DNA of 39,842 nucleotides from Chitinophagales bacterium (GCA_017303855.1 JAFLBL010000025.1:1-39842), one strand, 5' to 3'. Positions 8,373-16,633 are shown, counted from the stretch's first letter. Notes: generated by a model not told the origin, from the letters alone. Numbers and translations are program-made.

Positions 8373-9476
8373 ATGAAACTTTTTTTGCCATCTTATTTTG
8401 TCTTTTTCCCGTTGTTAATGGTCTTCTGGCTCAACAAGGAGACCACTACCGGTACTGTTTCAAACCCCGGAGAAGGGCCATACGTTTTATATAAAGGCGA
8501 CCAGCTATTTGTTCACTTTATTCAGCAGGCCGGGGTAAAGACAGACTCCTTCCCGTCCGGTAACAGGCAGGCTGTTCAGTTTCAGGTTGCAACCGGCAAC
8601 CCTGGTGAGTTTTTTACTGTACAATTAAAAGCCAGACTCCAAAAGGAGAAATCAGAATTCAGGAAAGTTCCCTTGCAATTTGCCGTTTCCGATATGGAAG
8701 GCAACCTGAAGGGTATGGTTAAGCTCTTAAAGGCGAATAAGATTATCGACAGTCAGCTCAACTGGACTTTTGGCCAGGGCCACCTGGTGCTGACCGGTGA
8801 TTTTTTTGACAGAGGTACCCAGGTAACCGAACTTTTATGGTTTGTATATGCGCTGGAAGAAAAAGCCAAAGCTGCCGGCGGATACGTACATTTCGTATTG
8901 GGTAACCATGAAATTATGAATCTGAATGGCGATTTCAGGTATGTGCAGCCCAAGTATATGGAACAGGCGGCATTACTGGGTACGGACTATTATTCACTGT
9001 TCAACGAGCAATCAGAACTTGGTCGGTGGTTACGTACAAAAAATATTGTAGAAAAAGTAGGTGATGTGTTGTATGCGCATGGAGGTATTTCCGGAGAAGT
9101 GAATCTTTTCAATTTTTCCGCCCCGGTTATTAATGATATGGCCCGTCCGTTTTACGGGGACACTACTTACAGGTATCCCGATGCATATGTGGAAATCCTC
9201 TATAGCGATATCGGTCCCTTCTGGTACAGGGGCTATTATACAGGTCCGGTAAAAGCCACACAGGCGCAGGTGGACAGTACCTTGTCCATCTTTGGCGCAA
9301 AATATATAGCCACCGGACATACCATTGTAGCGGATACGATCAGTATTCGATTCAACAATAAACTCTTTAATACGGATGTTCCTCATGGCAAGGGCTTTTC
9401 TGAAGGCCTGCTGCTGGAGAAAGGAAAATTCTACAGGGCCAATGAACTGGGAGAGCGCTTTCTGCTCAGGGATTAA
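8373..9476 (+). CDS. Membrane-anchored or exported metallophosphoesterase
   Basis: A 367-residue calcineurin-like phosphoesterase. The metal-site blocks are DMEGN (107-111), GDFFDRG (142-148), GNHE (177-180), and a late GHT block (GHTIVADTI). The first block has D-x-E where most PPP-type enzymes have D-x-H. The N-terminus (residues 1-20) is a hydrophobic signal or anchor, so the catalytic domain should face the periplasm. I start at the ATG at 8373 because it places the hydrophobic segment first; the same frame is open back to 8190, but that region overlaps the divergent uspA start and has no homologue-like features. The physiological substrate is unknown. 8223-8372 holds only AT-rich intergenic DNA, including a TATTTTAAAATA palindrome (8280-8291). 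Confidence 0.85.
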   Translation: MKLFLPSYFVFFPLLMVFWLNKETTTGTVSNPGEGPYVLYKGDQLFVHFIQQAGVKTDSFPSGNRQAVQFQVATGNPGEFFTVQLKARLQKEKSEFRKVPLQFAVSDMEGNLKGMVKLLKANKIIDSQLNWTFGQGHLVLTGDFFDRGTQVTELLWFVYALEEKAKAAGGYVHFVLGNHEIMNLNGDFRYVQPKYMEQAALLGTDYYSLFNEQSELGRWLRTKNIVEKVGDVLYAHGGISGEVNLFNFSAPVINDMARPFYGDTTYRYPDAYVEILYSDIGPFWYRGYYTGPVKATQAQVDSTLSIFGAKYIATGHTIVADTISIRFNNKLFNTDVPHGKGFSEGLLLEKGKFYRANELGERFLLRD

Positions 9477-9548
9477 CCGATTCAGGGCATCATTGGCCAT
9501 CCTGTATACAGACCCGTCATGTTTTTAGGTTTTATGCCCCTTGTCGCT

Positions 9549-9556
9549 TAAATTTG
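9549..9556 (+). promoter_or_regulatory. Candidate -7 element of pdhB
   Basis: TAAATTTG is an exact match to the Bacteroidota -7 consensus TAnnTTTG, 24 bp before the pdhB ATG. The -33 element is weak (TTTTT at 9521-9525). Confidence 0.45.
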
Positions 9557-9580
9557 CCCCACTTTTAAAAGCAATAATAA

Positions 9581-10570
9581 ATGGCAAGATCAATCGCATT
9601 TCGTGAAGCAATCCGGGAAGCCCTGACCGAGGAAATGAGAAGGGATGACCGTGTATTTGTGATGGGGGAGGAAGTGGCAGAGTACAATGGTGCCTATAAA
9701 GTAACCCAGGGTATGCTGGCCGAATTTGGCGCCAGGAGAGTGATTGATACCCCGATTTCTGAACTTGGTTTTGCTGCAATAGGTGTAGGGGCCGCTCAGA
9801 ACGGACTCCGTCCTGTCGTGGAGTTTATGACCTGGAATTTTGCAGTATTAGCTTTAGATCAAATTTTAAATACAGCATCTAAAATGCTGGCAATGAGCGG
9901 CGGGCAAATAAGTTGTCCGATTGTATTTCGTGGTCCCAATGGTTCTGCGGGTCAGCTGGGGGCCCAGCACTCCACTGCATTTGAGGCCTTATATGCCAAT
10001 ATTCCCGGTATCAAAGTGGTATCGCCCAGCAATGGTTATGATGCCAAGGGATTACTGAAACAGGCCATCCGGTTTGAAGAAGATCCCGTTATGTTTATGG
10101 AAAGCGAGCAGATGTATGGTGATAAATCGGAAGTACCGGAAGAGGAATATTATATTGAACTGGGTAAAGCGGATGTTAAAAAGGCCGGTCGCGATGTGAC
10201 GATTGTGTCATTTAATAAAATGATGAAAGTGGCACTGGGCGCTGCGGATGAGCTGGAAAAGGAAGGTATCAGTGCGGAAGTGATTGACCTTCGTACTATT
10301 CGTCCCCTGGACTGGATGACCATATTGGAGAGTGTTAAAAAGACCAACCGGCTGGTAATTGTGGAAGAGCAATGGCCATTTGCGTCCGTATCTTCTGAAA
10401 TCAGTTACCGGATCCAGAAAGAAGGATTTGACTACCTGGACGCGCCGATCCGCCGGATAACGGCAGCGGATGCACCGCTGCATTATGCCCCGAACCTGGT
10501 GGCTGCCGCTTTGCCGGATGTGTCCCGGACGGTAAAACTGGTGAAAGAAGTGATGTACCAGGTAAAATAA
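9581..10570 (+). CDS. pdhB: Pyruvate dehydrogenase E1 component, beta subunit
   Basis: A 329-residue E1 beta subunit of the pyruvate dehydrogenase complex, which with the alpha subunit performs thiamine-diphosphate-dependent decarboxylation of pyruvate. Clear family blocks are FREAIREALTEEM at the N-terminus, MGEEVAEYNGAYKVTQG with the ThDP-activating Glu, TPISELGFAAIGVGAA, the MTWNFAVLALDQI segment, and the GPNGSAGQLGAQHS loop. Length is as expected. No pdhA or E2 gene is adjacent, which is usual for Bacteroidota, where pdhB often stands alone. A strong intrinsic terminator follows 20 bp downstream. Lipoyl synthase, needed for the E2 partner, is encoded at 32316. Confidence 0.96.
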   Translation: MARSIAFREAIREALTEEMRRDDRVFVMGEEVAEYNGAYKVTQGMLAEFGARRVIDTPISELGFAAIGVGAAQNGLRPVVEFMTWNFAVLALDQILNTASKMLAMSGGQISCPIVFRGPNGSAGQLGAQHSTAFEALYANIPGIKVVSPSNGYDAKGLLKQAIRFEEDPVMFMESEQMYGDKSEVPEEEYYIELGKADVKKAGRDVTIVSFNKMMKVALGAADELEKEGISAEVIDLRTIRPLDWMTILESVKKTNRLVIVEEQWPFASVSSEISYRIQKEGFDYLDAPIRRITAADAPLHYAPNLVAAALPDVSRTVKLVKEVMYQVK

Positions 10571-10590
10571 AATACCACATTATCTCATAT

Positions 10591-10617
10591 GCCCCTGCAT
10601 TGCAGGGGCTTTTTTTT
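10591..10617 (+). terminator. Intrinsic terminator after pdhB
   Basis: An 8-bp GC-rich stem (GCCCCTGC / GCAGGGGC) with a 3-nt loop is followed directly by eight T residues. Confidence 0.9.
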
Positions 10618-10721
10618 GCCCTGTAAATATTTGCAGAAAAAAAAACGCCGGATGGTGCAACGATTTGATTTATAAAGTGCATCTTTGTTACGGTTTTTCA
10701 TAGGATATTGGATTTTAAAAC

Positions 10722-10753
10722 GAGGCTGGGTTTCTACCCGGCCTCTATTTTTT
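10722..10753 (+). terminator. Second terminator-like hairpin, upstream of the response regulator
   Basis: GAGGCTGGG / CCCGGCCTC pair as nine base pairs (one T-G) around a TTTCTA loop, followed by TATTTTTT. It lies 105 bp after the first terminator with no gene between and 65 bp before the regulator's ATG, so it either ends a short transcript or attenuates the downstream gene. Confidence 0.65.
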
Positions 10754-10818
10754 GGTACCCTTTTTGAAATACCTTGCCTTCCTGTAAATCAATTATTTTT
10801 ATAGCTAAATTGACGCAT

Positions 10819-11979
10819 ATGGCTGATATCCTTATAATAGACGATGAAAAAGCTATCCGGAAAACACTTACTGAAATTCTCACATTTGAAGGGTATAAGG
10901 TGGAAGAAGCGGCAGATGGTGAAGAGGGGCTGAAGAAATTCAGGGAGAAAAACTATGACCTGGTACTTTGCGATATTAAAATGCCGAAGCTGGACGGAAT
11001 TGAATTTTTGCAACGGGCCGGTGAGGTAAATGCGGATGTGCCGGTGATAATGATCTCCGGACATGGCAATATTGAAACAGCAGTGGAAGCCGTGAAAAAA
11101 GGGGCTTATGACTTTATTTCCAAGCCGCCGGATCTGAACCGGCTCCTGATTACCATCCGCAATGCGATGGATAAAAGCAAACTGGTAACGGAGACAAAAG
11201 TCCTGAAACGCAAAGTGAGCCGGGTGCAGGAGATGATCGGGGAGTCTGAAGGAATTCGCAGAATTAAGGAAACTATAGAGAAAGTGGCGCCCACGGAAGC
11301 CCGGATCCTGGTTACGGGTGAGAACGGGGTGGGAAAGGAACTGGTAGCCCGCTGGATTCATGAAAAAAGTAACCGGGCCAACGGACCGATTGTGGAAGTG
11401 AATTGTGCCGCTATTCCGACCGAACTGATCGAAAGTGAATTATTCGGCCATGAAAAAGGCTCTTTTACCTCTGCTATAAAACAACGGATCGGAAAGTTTG
11501 AATCCGCAAACGGGGGTACCCTTTTTCTCGATGAAATCGGGGATATGAGTGCCAGTGCCCAGGCTAAAGTGCTGCGTGCATTACAGGAGGGAAAAATTAC
11601 CCGGGTAGGGGCGGATAAAGATATCAGTGTGGATGTACGGGTGATTGCCGCTACAAATAAGGATTTGCTGAAGGAAGTGGAAGCAAAAAATTTCCGGCTC
11701 GACCTCTATCACCGGCTCAGTGTGATCCTGATACATGTACCCTCTTTGAACGACCGCAGGGATGATATCCCCATGCTGGTGGACCAGTTTCTGACAGATA
11801 TCTGTACCGAATACGGTATTGCAAAAAAGCAAACTGAACCGGATGCTATTTCATTATTGCAACAATACAACTGGACCGGGAATATCCGGGAACTCCGCAA
11901 CGTAGTAGAAAGACTGGTCATCCTTTCCGGAAAATCCATTACCGTGGATGATGTCAAAAATTATGTGATGCCCAAATAA
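10819..11979 (+). CDS. Sigma-54-type response regulator lacking a DNA-binding domain
   Basis: A 386-residue NtrC-type protein. Residues 1-115 are a receiver domain with the acidic pair Asp8/Asp9, phospho-acceptor Asp52 (LVLCDIKMP) and Lys102 (SKPP). Residues 140-372 are an AAA+ domain: Walker A GENGVGKE (167-174), Walker B TLFLDEIGD (234-242) and the NIRELRN sensor block (355-361). The loop that normally reads GAFTGA and touches sigma-54 reads GSFTSA (214-219). The protein ends right after the AAA+ lid, so the usual C-terminal Fis-type helix-turn-helix is missing. It may act from solution or through a partner. I start at the ATG at 10819 (MADILIIDDEK); the frame extends 45 bp upstream without family similarity. 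No histidine kinase is adjacent. It ends 2 bp before the convergent CarH-like gene. Confidence 0.9.
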   Translation: MADILIIDDEKAIRKTLTEILTFEGYKVEEAADGEEGLKKFREKNYDLVLCDIKMPKLDGIEFLQRAGEVNADVPVIMISGHGNIETAVEAVKKGAYDFISKPPDLNRLLITIRNAMDKSKLVTETKVLKRKVSRVQEMIGESEGIRRIKETIEKVAPTEARILVTGENGVGKELVARWIHEKSNRANGPIVEVNCAAIPTELIESELFGHEKGSFTSAIKQRIGKFESANGGTLFLDEIGDMSASAQAKVLRALQEGKITRVGADKDISVDVRVIAATNKDLLKEVEAKNFRLDLYHRLSVILIHVPSLNDRRDDIPMLVDQFLTDICTEYGIAKKQTEPDAISLLQQYNWTGNIRELRNVVERLVILSGKSITVDDVKNYVMPK

Positions 11980-11981
11980 GA

Positions 11982-12863
11982 TTATCCGGCGGCCAGCTTT
12001 TCAGCAAAACTGATTAAATCCACCGGGGCCAACAAGTGTACCTGTGATACACCCGGAGTCATCATGTTTCCGAAAACGGGGCCGGAACTGAGCAGGGTTC
12101 CTTTAAAAAATCCGGCCAGGGCTGACAGGTATTCTTCCGGTGATGCTGTACTCAGACAGGTAATAACATGCGTATACAGGTATTTTACGGGTTTTCTCTC
12201 CAGGTAATACCTCAGACTTTCCAGTGATACATTGGAGCCGAAATACACCGTACGGAGTCCGGCTTTGCGGAAAAAATAGTTGGCGGTAAGCAGGGGTATT
12301 TCATGAAACTCACCTGTTGGTGCAAATACCAGGATGGTTGTAGCGGAAGGTTCGGGTGGCAACAGCCCGTCTGTGGCCATGATGATCTTTTTTCGGATAA
12401 TATGACTGGCAAAATGCTCCTGGGCCGGTATGGCATGATCCGTCAGCCAGAGCAACCCGATCCGCTGCAGATACGGGTAGAAAATATGCAGGATGCCATG
12501 TGTAATTCCGCTGCGCAATACAGCCGCATGGATAATCCTTTCAAACTGTTCTTTATTGAAATCAAGACTGGCTTCGGTCAGTTGATGTATCACGGCACTA
12601 TCACTGTTGTCTTCCAGGAAATGCGCCTCTAATTTTTTTTCCATTGCCGCGGGAGCAAGTCCGGCAATCAGCGAGATTTTATACCCGCGGTGATAGAGAT
12701 AGGCAATCCGTAACCATTGTTTGAGGTCTTCATTATTGTATACCCGGTGCTGTCCGCAATTGCGTCCGGCCACACCCAGCTGGTACCGTTGTTCCCAGAT
12801 ACGTAAGGTATGGGCTTTTATCCCGCAAAGCTGTTCTATATCCCGTATTGAAAACTGCTGCAT
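11982..12863 (-). CDS. CarH/LitR-like MerR regulator with B12-binding photosensor domain
   Basis: A 293-residue regulator. Residues 1-70 are a MerR winged helix (FSIRDIEQLCGIKAHTLRIW, then HRVYNNEDL). Residues 90-165 match the helical-bundle domain of CarH proteins, including the W-x9-EH signature as Trp139...Glu149-His150, which caps the upper face of adenosylcobalamin. Residues 175-293 are a Rossmann-like cobalamin-binding domain with E-x-H (Glu185-Phe-His187), where His187 would be the lower axial ligand; the glycine that usually ends the ExHxxG motif is Pro190. Known relatives repress carotenoid and light-response genes in the dark and release DNA on illumination. No crt genes are in the window. 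It is divergent from lepB across a 122-bp gap, which is the nearest plausible operator. Confidence 0.85.
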   Translation of the reverse strand: MQQFSIRDIEQLCGIKAHTLRIWEQRYQLGVAGRNCGQHRVYNNEDLKQWLRIAYLYHRGYKISLIAGLAPAAMEKKLEAHFLEDNSDSAVIHQLTEASLDFNKEQFERIIHAAVLRSGITHGILHIFYPYLQRIGLLWLTDHAIPAQEHFASHIIRKKIIMATDGLLPPEPSATTILVFAPTGEFHEIPLLTANYFFRKAGLRTVYFGSNVSLESLRYYLERKPVKYLYTHVITCLSTASPEEYLSALAGFFKGTLLSSGPVFGNMMTPGVSQVHLLAPVDLISFAEKLAAG

Positions 12864-12957
12864 ACAATCCGGCCTAAATTATCAATATTTCGCAGGAATA
12901 GCCCTGATTATTCACAAAACTTTCGTTTTTCCAGTATGCAGACGCGTATATTTATAA

Positions 12958-12965
12958 TAATTTTG
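12958..12965 (+). promoter_or_regulatory. Candidate -7 element of lepB
   Basis: TAATTTTG matches TAnnTTTG exactly, 20 bp before the lepB ATG, in the divergent gap shared with the CarH-like regulator. The -33 element is not clear. Confidence 0.4.
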
Positions 12966-12985
12966 TCAGCTATAAACAAAGGCTC

Positions 12986-14518
12986 ATGCCATTACAACAT
13001 TTCATTTTTGTCTATCTGATCAGTACCCTGCTTGTATTTCTGCCCTCTTTTGGCCTGGCGCCGCTTTTTGAAAAAGCCGGCGAAGCTAAATGGAAGGCAT
13101 ATATACCCTTTTACAATACCTGGGTGATGCAGGGACTCTGCAACCGGCCAAAGCATTGGGTGTTCTGGCAGTTTATTCCCGTTATCGGTTGGTTTATCAG
13201 TCCCGGGATTTTTATCGAATTTGCCAAAGTATTTGGTCGCTTTTCACTCCGCAGCCATACTGCTGCGGCACTGGCCGCCCCGGTCTATTTTCCGTACCTC
13301 GCCTATAAAGAAAAGCCGGCTTATGTTGGTCCCGAAGCGGTACTGAAACACAAAAAGAAAAACTGGCGGGAATGGGTGGACGCGGCCATCTTCGCTGTAG
13401 TAGCAGCTACCCTGATCCGCACTTTTGTCTTTGAGGCATATACGATTCCGTCCGGCTCAATGGAAAAATCGCTGCTGATTAATGACTTTTTGTTTGTCAG
13501 CAAATTCAGTTACGGTCCCCGGATTCCCAACACGCCACTTTCCGTTCCGTTCGTGCATAATTACCTGCCTGTTACTAATGGGAAATCATACTCTGAAGCA
13601 TTGCAGATACCCTATATCCGCTGGTTCGCTTCTCCTGTTAAAAGAGGAGATGCCGTTGTGTTTAATTTTCCGGCCGGTGATACAGTGATCCATAAAGCCG
13701 GTTATGAATCAGCGATGCCGTATTATGATTTTGTCCGTTCCATGGGACGTGAAGCAGTGTGGAATGATCCTGAACTGAAACCGATCGTTTCTCACCCGGC
13801 CGATAAAACAGATAACTATATCAAACGTTGTGTTGCTGTGGCTGGCGATTCCCTGAAAATTGTAAATGGCGATATTTATATCAATGGTGTAAAACAGGAG
13901 CCTCCCGCGCATGCAGGGCGTCCGTACCTGGTACAGATGAAACCCAACCGCTTTCTCAGTAAAGAAGCCCTGGAAGAAATGGGTATAGCCATATATGAAA
14001 CCGAACGTTCATCGGACCTGGGACTGAGTGCCCCTGCACCTTATCAGTACGTTATCAATATGACAGTGGCTGAAAAGAATTTGCTGACAGCTTCCGGTCT
14101 TACCGAGAAAGTGGATACCTATATTGACACCCTGGTAATGCCCACCCGTTTATTTCCGTATGATACACTTCATCGCTGGACAATTGACAATTACGGTACC
14201 ATCTGGATACCAAAGAAAGGAGCGACTGTTAACCTGACACCTGACAATTACTCCACGTATGAACGGGTGATACGGAATTATGAACACAATGATTTTTACA
14301 GAAAGGGCAATCAGTTTTTCCTGAACGGGAATGCCGTTACCTCTTACACCTTCAACATGGATTATTACTGGATGATGGGAGATAACCGGCACGGATCACA
14401 GGATTCCCGTTTCTGGGGATTTGTTCCGGAAGACAGGGTCGTGGGAAAAGCCTGGCTGATCTGGTTCAGTTGGGACGGCGGCCCGCGCTGGAGCCGGTTA
14501 TTCAGGACAGTAAAATAA
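12986..14518 (+). CDS. lepB: Signal peptidase I with N-terminal membrane domain
   Basis: A 510-residue signal peptidase I, which removes signal peptides from exported proteins at the outer face of the inner membrane. The catalytic dyad is Ser158 in PSGSM and Lys280 in YIKRCV. The closing MGDNRHGSQDSRFWGFVPED block is intact, followed by GKAWLIWFSWD. Residues 1-115 form an extra membrane domain with three or four hydrophobic segments and the AKWKAYIPFYNTW motif, the layout typical of Bacteroidota; the usual anchor helix follows at about 130-150. Between Lys280 and the MGDNR block there is a long insertion of about 180 residues, again as in Bacteroidota relatives. It may be under the same divergent control region as the CarH-like gene. 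An intrinsic terminator follows. Confidence 0.95.
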   Translation: MPLQHFIFVYLISTLLVFLPSFGLAPLFEKAGEAKWKAYIPFYNTWVMQGLCNRPKHWVFWQFIPVIGWFISPGIFIEFAKVFGRFSLRSHTAAALAAPVYFPYLAYKEKPAYVGPEAVLKHKKKNWREWVDAAIFAVVAATLIRTFVFEAYTIPSGSMEKSLLINDFLFVSKFSYGPRIPNTPLSVPFVHNYLPVTNGKSYSEALQIPYIRWFASPVKRGDAVVFNFPAGDTVIHKAGYESAMPYYDFVRSMGREAVWNDPELKPIVSHPADKTDNYIKRCVAVAGDSLKIVNGDIYINGVKQEPPAHAGRPYLVQMKPNRFLSKEALEEMGIAIYETERSSDLGLSAPAPYQYVINMTVAEKNLLTASGLTEKVDTYIDTLVMPTRLFPYDTLHRWTIDNYGTIWIPKKGATVNLTPDNYSTYERVIRNYEHNDFYRKGNQFFLNGNAVTSYTFNMDYYWMMGDNRHGSQDSRFWGFVPEDRVVGKAWLIWFSWDGGPRWSRLFRTVK

Positions 14519-14534
14519 AATGAACTAACTTTAG

Positions 14535-14567
14535 ATGCCCTTGATTTTTCAGGGGCATTCTTTTCTT
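14535..14567 (+). terminator. Intrinsic terminator after lepB
   Basis: ATGCCCTTG / CAGGGGCAT form a 9-bp stem (one T-G) with a 6-nt T-rich loop, followed by TCTTTTCTT. The cytidine deaminase ATG is only 13 bp further on, so cdd must have a very short leader. Confidence 0.75.
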
Positions 14568-14580
14568 ATTACTTTTTTGT

Positions 14581-15066
14581 ATGAAACAACATACCTACGG
14601 ATTCAATTACGAAGTGTACGATGATATCAGCCAGTTGTCTACGGCTGATGCAGACCTGCTGGCTGCCGCCCGGCTGGTTACCAATAAAGCCTATGCCCCT
14701 TATTCAAAATTTAATGTAGGTGCTGCGGCGCGTCTGGAGAACGGCGAATTGCTGTTAGGTACCAACCAGGAAAACGCTTCCTATCCGGTTGGCATTTGCG
14801 CGGAACGGGTCTTACTGGGTACTGCCGCCACCCTGCATCCGGATATTCCGGTAGTGGCGATGGCGATCAGTTTTAATACCACTAAGGAAATCAGTAATCA
14901 TCCTATTTCTCCCTGCGGTATGTGCCGGCAATCGTTACTTGAATATGAAACCCGTTTTCATAAACCGATCCGCCTGATCATGGGCGGTATGCAGGGGCCT
15001 GTATACGTAGTGGAATCAGCAAAACAAATGCTGCCTTTTGCATTTACCGGGGAAGAACTCAAATGA
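14581..15066 (+). CDS. cdd: Cytidine deaminase
   Basis: A 161-residue homotetrameric-type cytidine deaminase, converting cytidine and deoxycytidine to uridine forms in pyrimidine salvage. The zinc site is complete: Cys73 with catalytic Glu75 in ICAERVLLG, and Cys112/Cys115 in PCGMCRQSL. The substrate strand appears as SKFNVGAAA (42-50). Length is slightly above the usual 130-140 because of a 25-residue N-terminal extension. The stop overlaps the start of the next gene by 4 bp (ATGA), so at least three genes form an operon here. It begins only 13 bp after the lepB terminator, leaving little room for a leader. Confidence 0.95.
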   Translation: MKQHTYGFNYEVYDDISQLSTADADLLAAARLVTNKAYAPYSKFNVGAAARLENGELLLGTNQENASYPVGICAERVLLGTAATLHPDIPVVAMAISFNTTKEISNHPISPCGMCRQSLLEYETRFHKPIRLIMGGMQGPVYVVESAKQMLPFAFTGEELK

Positions 15067-15467
15067 ACTGGTTTATAAACCTGTTGCGGCATATTTTTTT
15101 ACCGCTTACGGCTGGTTTATTGATTTATATCCTTTTTCGGGAAAACACCTGGCTGCATAGTCATTTTATTGCGGGATTCACACGCTTTCCAGTTATCAGA
15201 CCGGATAACACCTTGCTTCAGTTAGTAGCCTTTAACGTCCCTGATTTCTGCTGGGCTTACGCCCTGGCATCGTCGCTTTTTTTCTGGCAGCAATGGACGG
15301 GTGTTAACCGACGGGTGATAACCATTCTTACTCTTTTATTGCTGGCGGGAAGTGAATGCTTGCAGATGGCCGGATATGGGTTTACCTTCGATTGGCTGGA
15401 CCTGGTTGCAACGATCCTGGCTTTTGGGTTGTCCTACACCGTAATTTACAAATATGAAACTTTTTAA
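15063..15467 (+). CDS. Small VanZ-like integral membrane protein
   Basis: A 134-residue protein with about four hydrophobic segments (near 8-25, 55-72, 83-100 and 110-130). The last segment, with its short FDWLDLVATILAFG sequence, resembles the end of VanZ-family proteins (RTFDWLDLLAN-type). Similarity is limited, so function is not assigned. It overlaps cdd by 4 bp and the next gene by 14 bp, showing translational coupling within one operon. Confidence 0.7.
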   Translation: MNWFINLLRHIFLPLTAGLLIYILFRENTWLHSHFIAGFTRFPVIRPDNTLLQLVAFNVPDFCWAYALASSLFFWQQWTGVNRRVITILTLLLLAGSECLQMAGYGFTFDWLDLVATILAFGLSYTVIYKYETF

Positions 15468-15801
15468 ACCCCTGCTGCTGCCGCTGATTCTTGTACTTTT
15501 TTCATTTCTCTATATGGCTACTTCGGTGGATAAAAGTTGTACGACCTTAGACTGCCAGCAATTTTCTATGATAGCTGATGAAGTCCGTTCAGGAAGGGAT
15601 TGGGTGCAACAGGTAAACCGGTGCAGAGGCGCTGCGGATATCTGTGTTTATGTAAAGGATACAACAGGTATCAATTGGGATCTGTTTGCCGATACCGTAT
15701 GCCAGATTGCCACTGCTGAAGGCTTACTGAATCAAACGGTTTATGTGTTGGCAGGGAATCAGACCGGAGTTATCACTCATGTTGTTAAACAATGCCCTTA
15801 A
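15454..15801 (+). CDS. Uncharacterised small exported or anchored protein
   Basis: A 115-residue protein that I do not recognise. An N-terminal hydrophobic stretch (residues 5-22, LKPLLLPLILVLFSFLYMA) looks like a signal anchor. The remainder contains six cysteines (near 29, 34, 52, 58, 82 and the penultimate residue), enough for disulphides in the periplasm. It overlaps the preceding membrane protein by 14 bp, so the two are likely made together. Its last 4 bp overlap the end of the convergent ogt gene. Confidence 0.65.
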   Translation: MKLFKPLLLPLILVLFSFLYMATSVDKSCTTLDCQQFSMIADEVRSGRDWVQQVNRCRGAADICVYVKDTTGINWDLFADTVCQIATAEGLLNQTVYVLAGNQTGVITHVVKQCP

Positions 15802-16295
15802 AACAGGGTCTGTACGCCATAGGCCACTTTGGCTTCATGATCCAGTAACCATTTTTTCCGGCGTAATCCGCCGGCATAGCCCACGAGTTCCCGGTTGGAA
15901 CCTATTACACGGTGGCAGGGAACAATAATCGCAATATTATTTTTCCCGTTTGCATTGGCCACCGCCCTGGTGGCTTTGGTATCGCCGATGCGACGGGCCA
16001 GTTCAAGGTAGGAAATCGTTTTGCCAAAAGGAATCTGCACCAGCTCATTCCAGACCTGTTGCTGAAATACGGTGCCTGCCTGGTTCAATGGCAGCTCAAA
16101 CTGCCGGCGTTGGCCGTTGAAATATTGAATCAGTTGTTCCGCACACTGGATCAACAGATGCGGGACATGTTTTTTGGTGCCTTCCGCTTTTTGCGAACTG
16201 TCGTGAAATACCACTTCACTGATATAGTCTTCCGTGCCACTGATTTTCAGCAGCCCGACAGGGGAATGATACCAGGTATGAAATGTATCTGACAT
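15798..16295 (-). CDS. ogt: Methylated-DNA--protein-cysteine S-methyltransferase
   Basis: A 165-residue suicide DNA-repair protein that takes alkyl groups from O6-methylguanine onto its own cysteine. The acceptor is Cys127 in IVPCHRVIGSN. The DNA-binding helix-turn-helix with arginine finger lies in TKATRAVANANGKN (107-120), and the YLELARRIG segment is typical. There is no N-terminal Ada domain, so this is an Ogt/MGMT type. It follows csaA by 2 bp on the same strand and is probably co-transcribed. Confidence 0.95.
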   Translation of the reverse strand: MSDTFHTWYHSPVGLLKISGTEDYISEVVFHDSSQKAEGTKKHVPHLLIQCAEQLIQYFNGQRRQFELPLNQAGTVFQQQVWNELVQIPFGKTISYLELARRIGDTKATRAVANANGKNNIAIIVPCHRVIGSNRELVGYAGGLRRKKWLLDHEAKVAYGVQTLF

Positions 16296-16297
16296 GT

Positions 16298-16633
16298 TCA
16301 GCCGATTTTTAAACCGTTGCCCGCTGGCTGGTCCGGTTTTAATAAAATTACATCATTATGCTGATCGTACACACCCAGGACCAGGCATTCGCTGATAAAT
16401 CCTGCAATTTGTTTGGGCGGAAAGTTCACGACGGCGATAACCATCCGTTGCAGGAGTTGCTCTTTGGTATAATGTACGGTAATCTGTGCTGATGACCGCC
16501 TGATGCCGATCTCCGGTCCGAAGTCGATCCATAACCTGTATGCCGGCTTCCGTGCTTCCGGGAAATCCTGTGCATCAACAATGGTTCCGGTACGCATGTC
16601 CACTTTTTCAAAATCATCCCAGCTAAGCGCCAT
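16298..16633 (-). CDS. csaA: CsaA-type tRNA-binding / export chaperone protein
   Basis: A 111-residue protein with a single EMAP/TRBD-like OB fold. The signature runs WDDFEKVDMRTGTIVDA, PAYRLWIDFG, then SAQIT, VVNFPPKQIAGF and SECLVLG near the end, which matches CsaA throughout. Family members dimerise, bind tRNA, and in Bacillus behave as an export chaperone. Length matches the family. The ogt gene starts 2 bp downstream. The divergent gap to the Gfo/Idh/MocA gene is 101 bp. Confidence 0.92.
   Translation of the reverse strand: MALSWDDFEKVDMRTGTIVDAQDFPEARKPAYRLWIDFGPEIGIRRSSAQITVHYTKEQLLQRMVIAVVNFPPKQIAGFISECLVLGVYDQHNDVILLKPDQPAGNGLKIG

Noticed and set aside
10789..11361. 190-residue minus-strand frame opposite the response regulator
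   Set aside because: Antisense shadow; composition is complement-like and no start context or neighbours support it.
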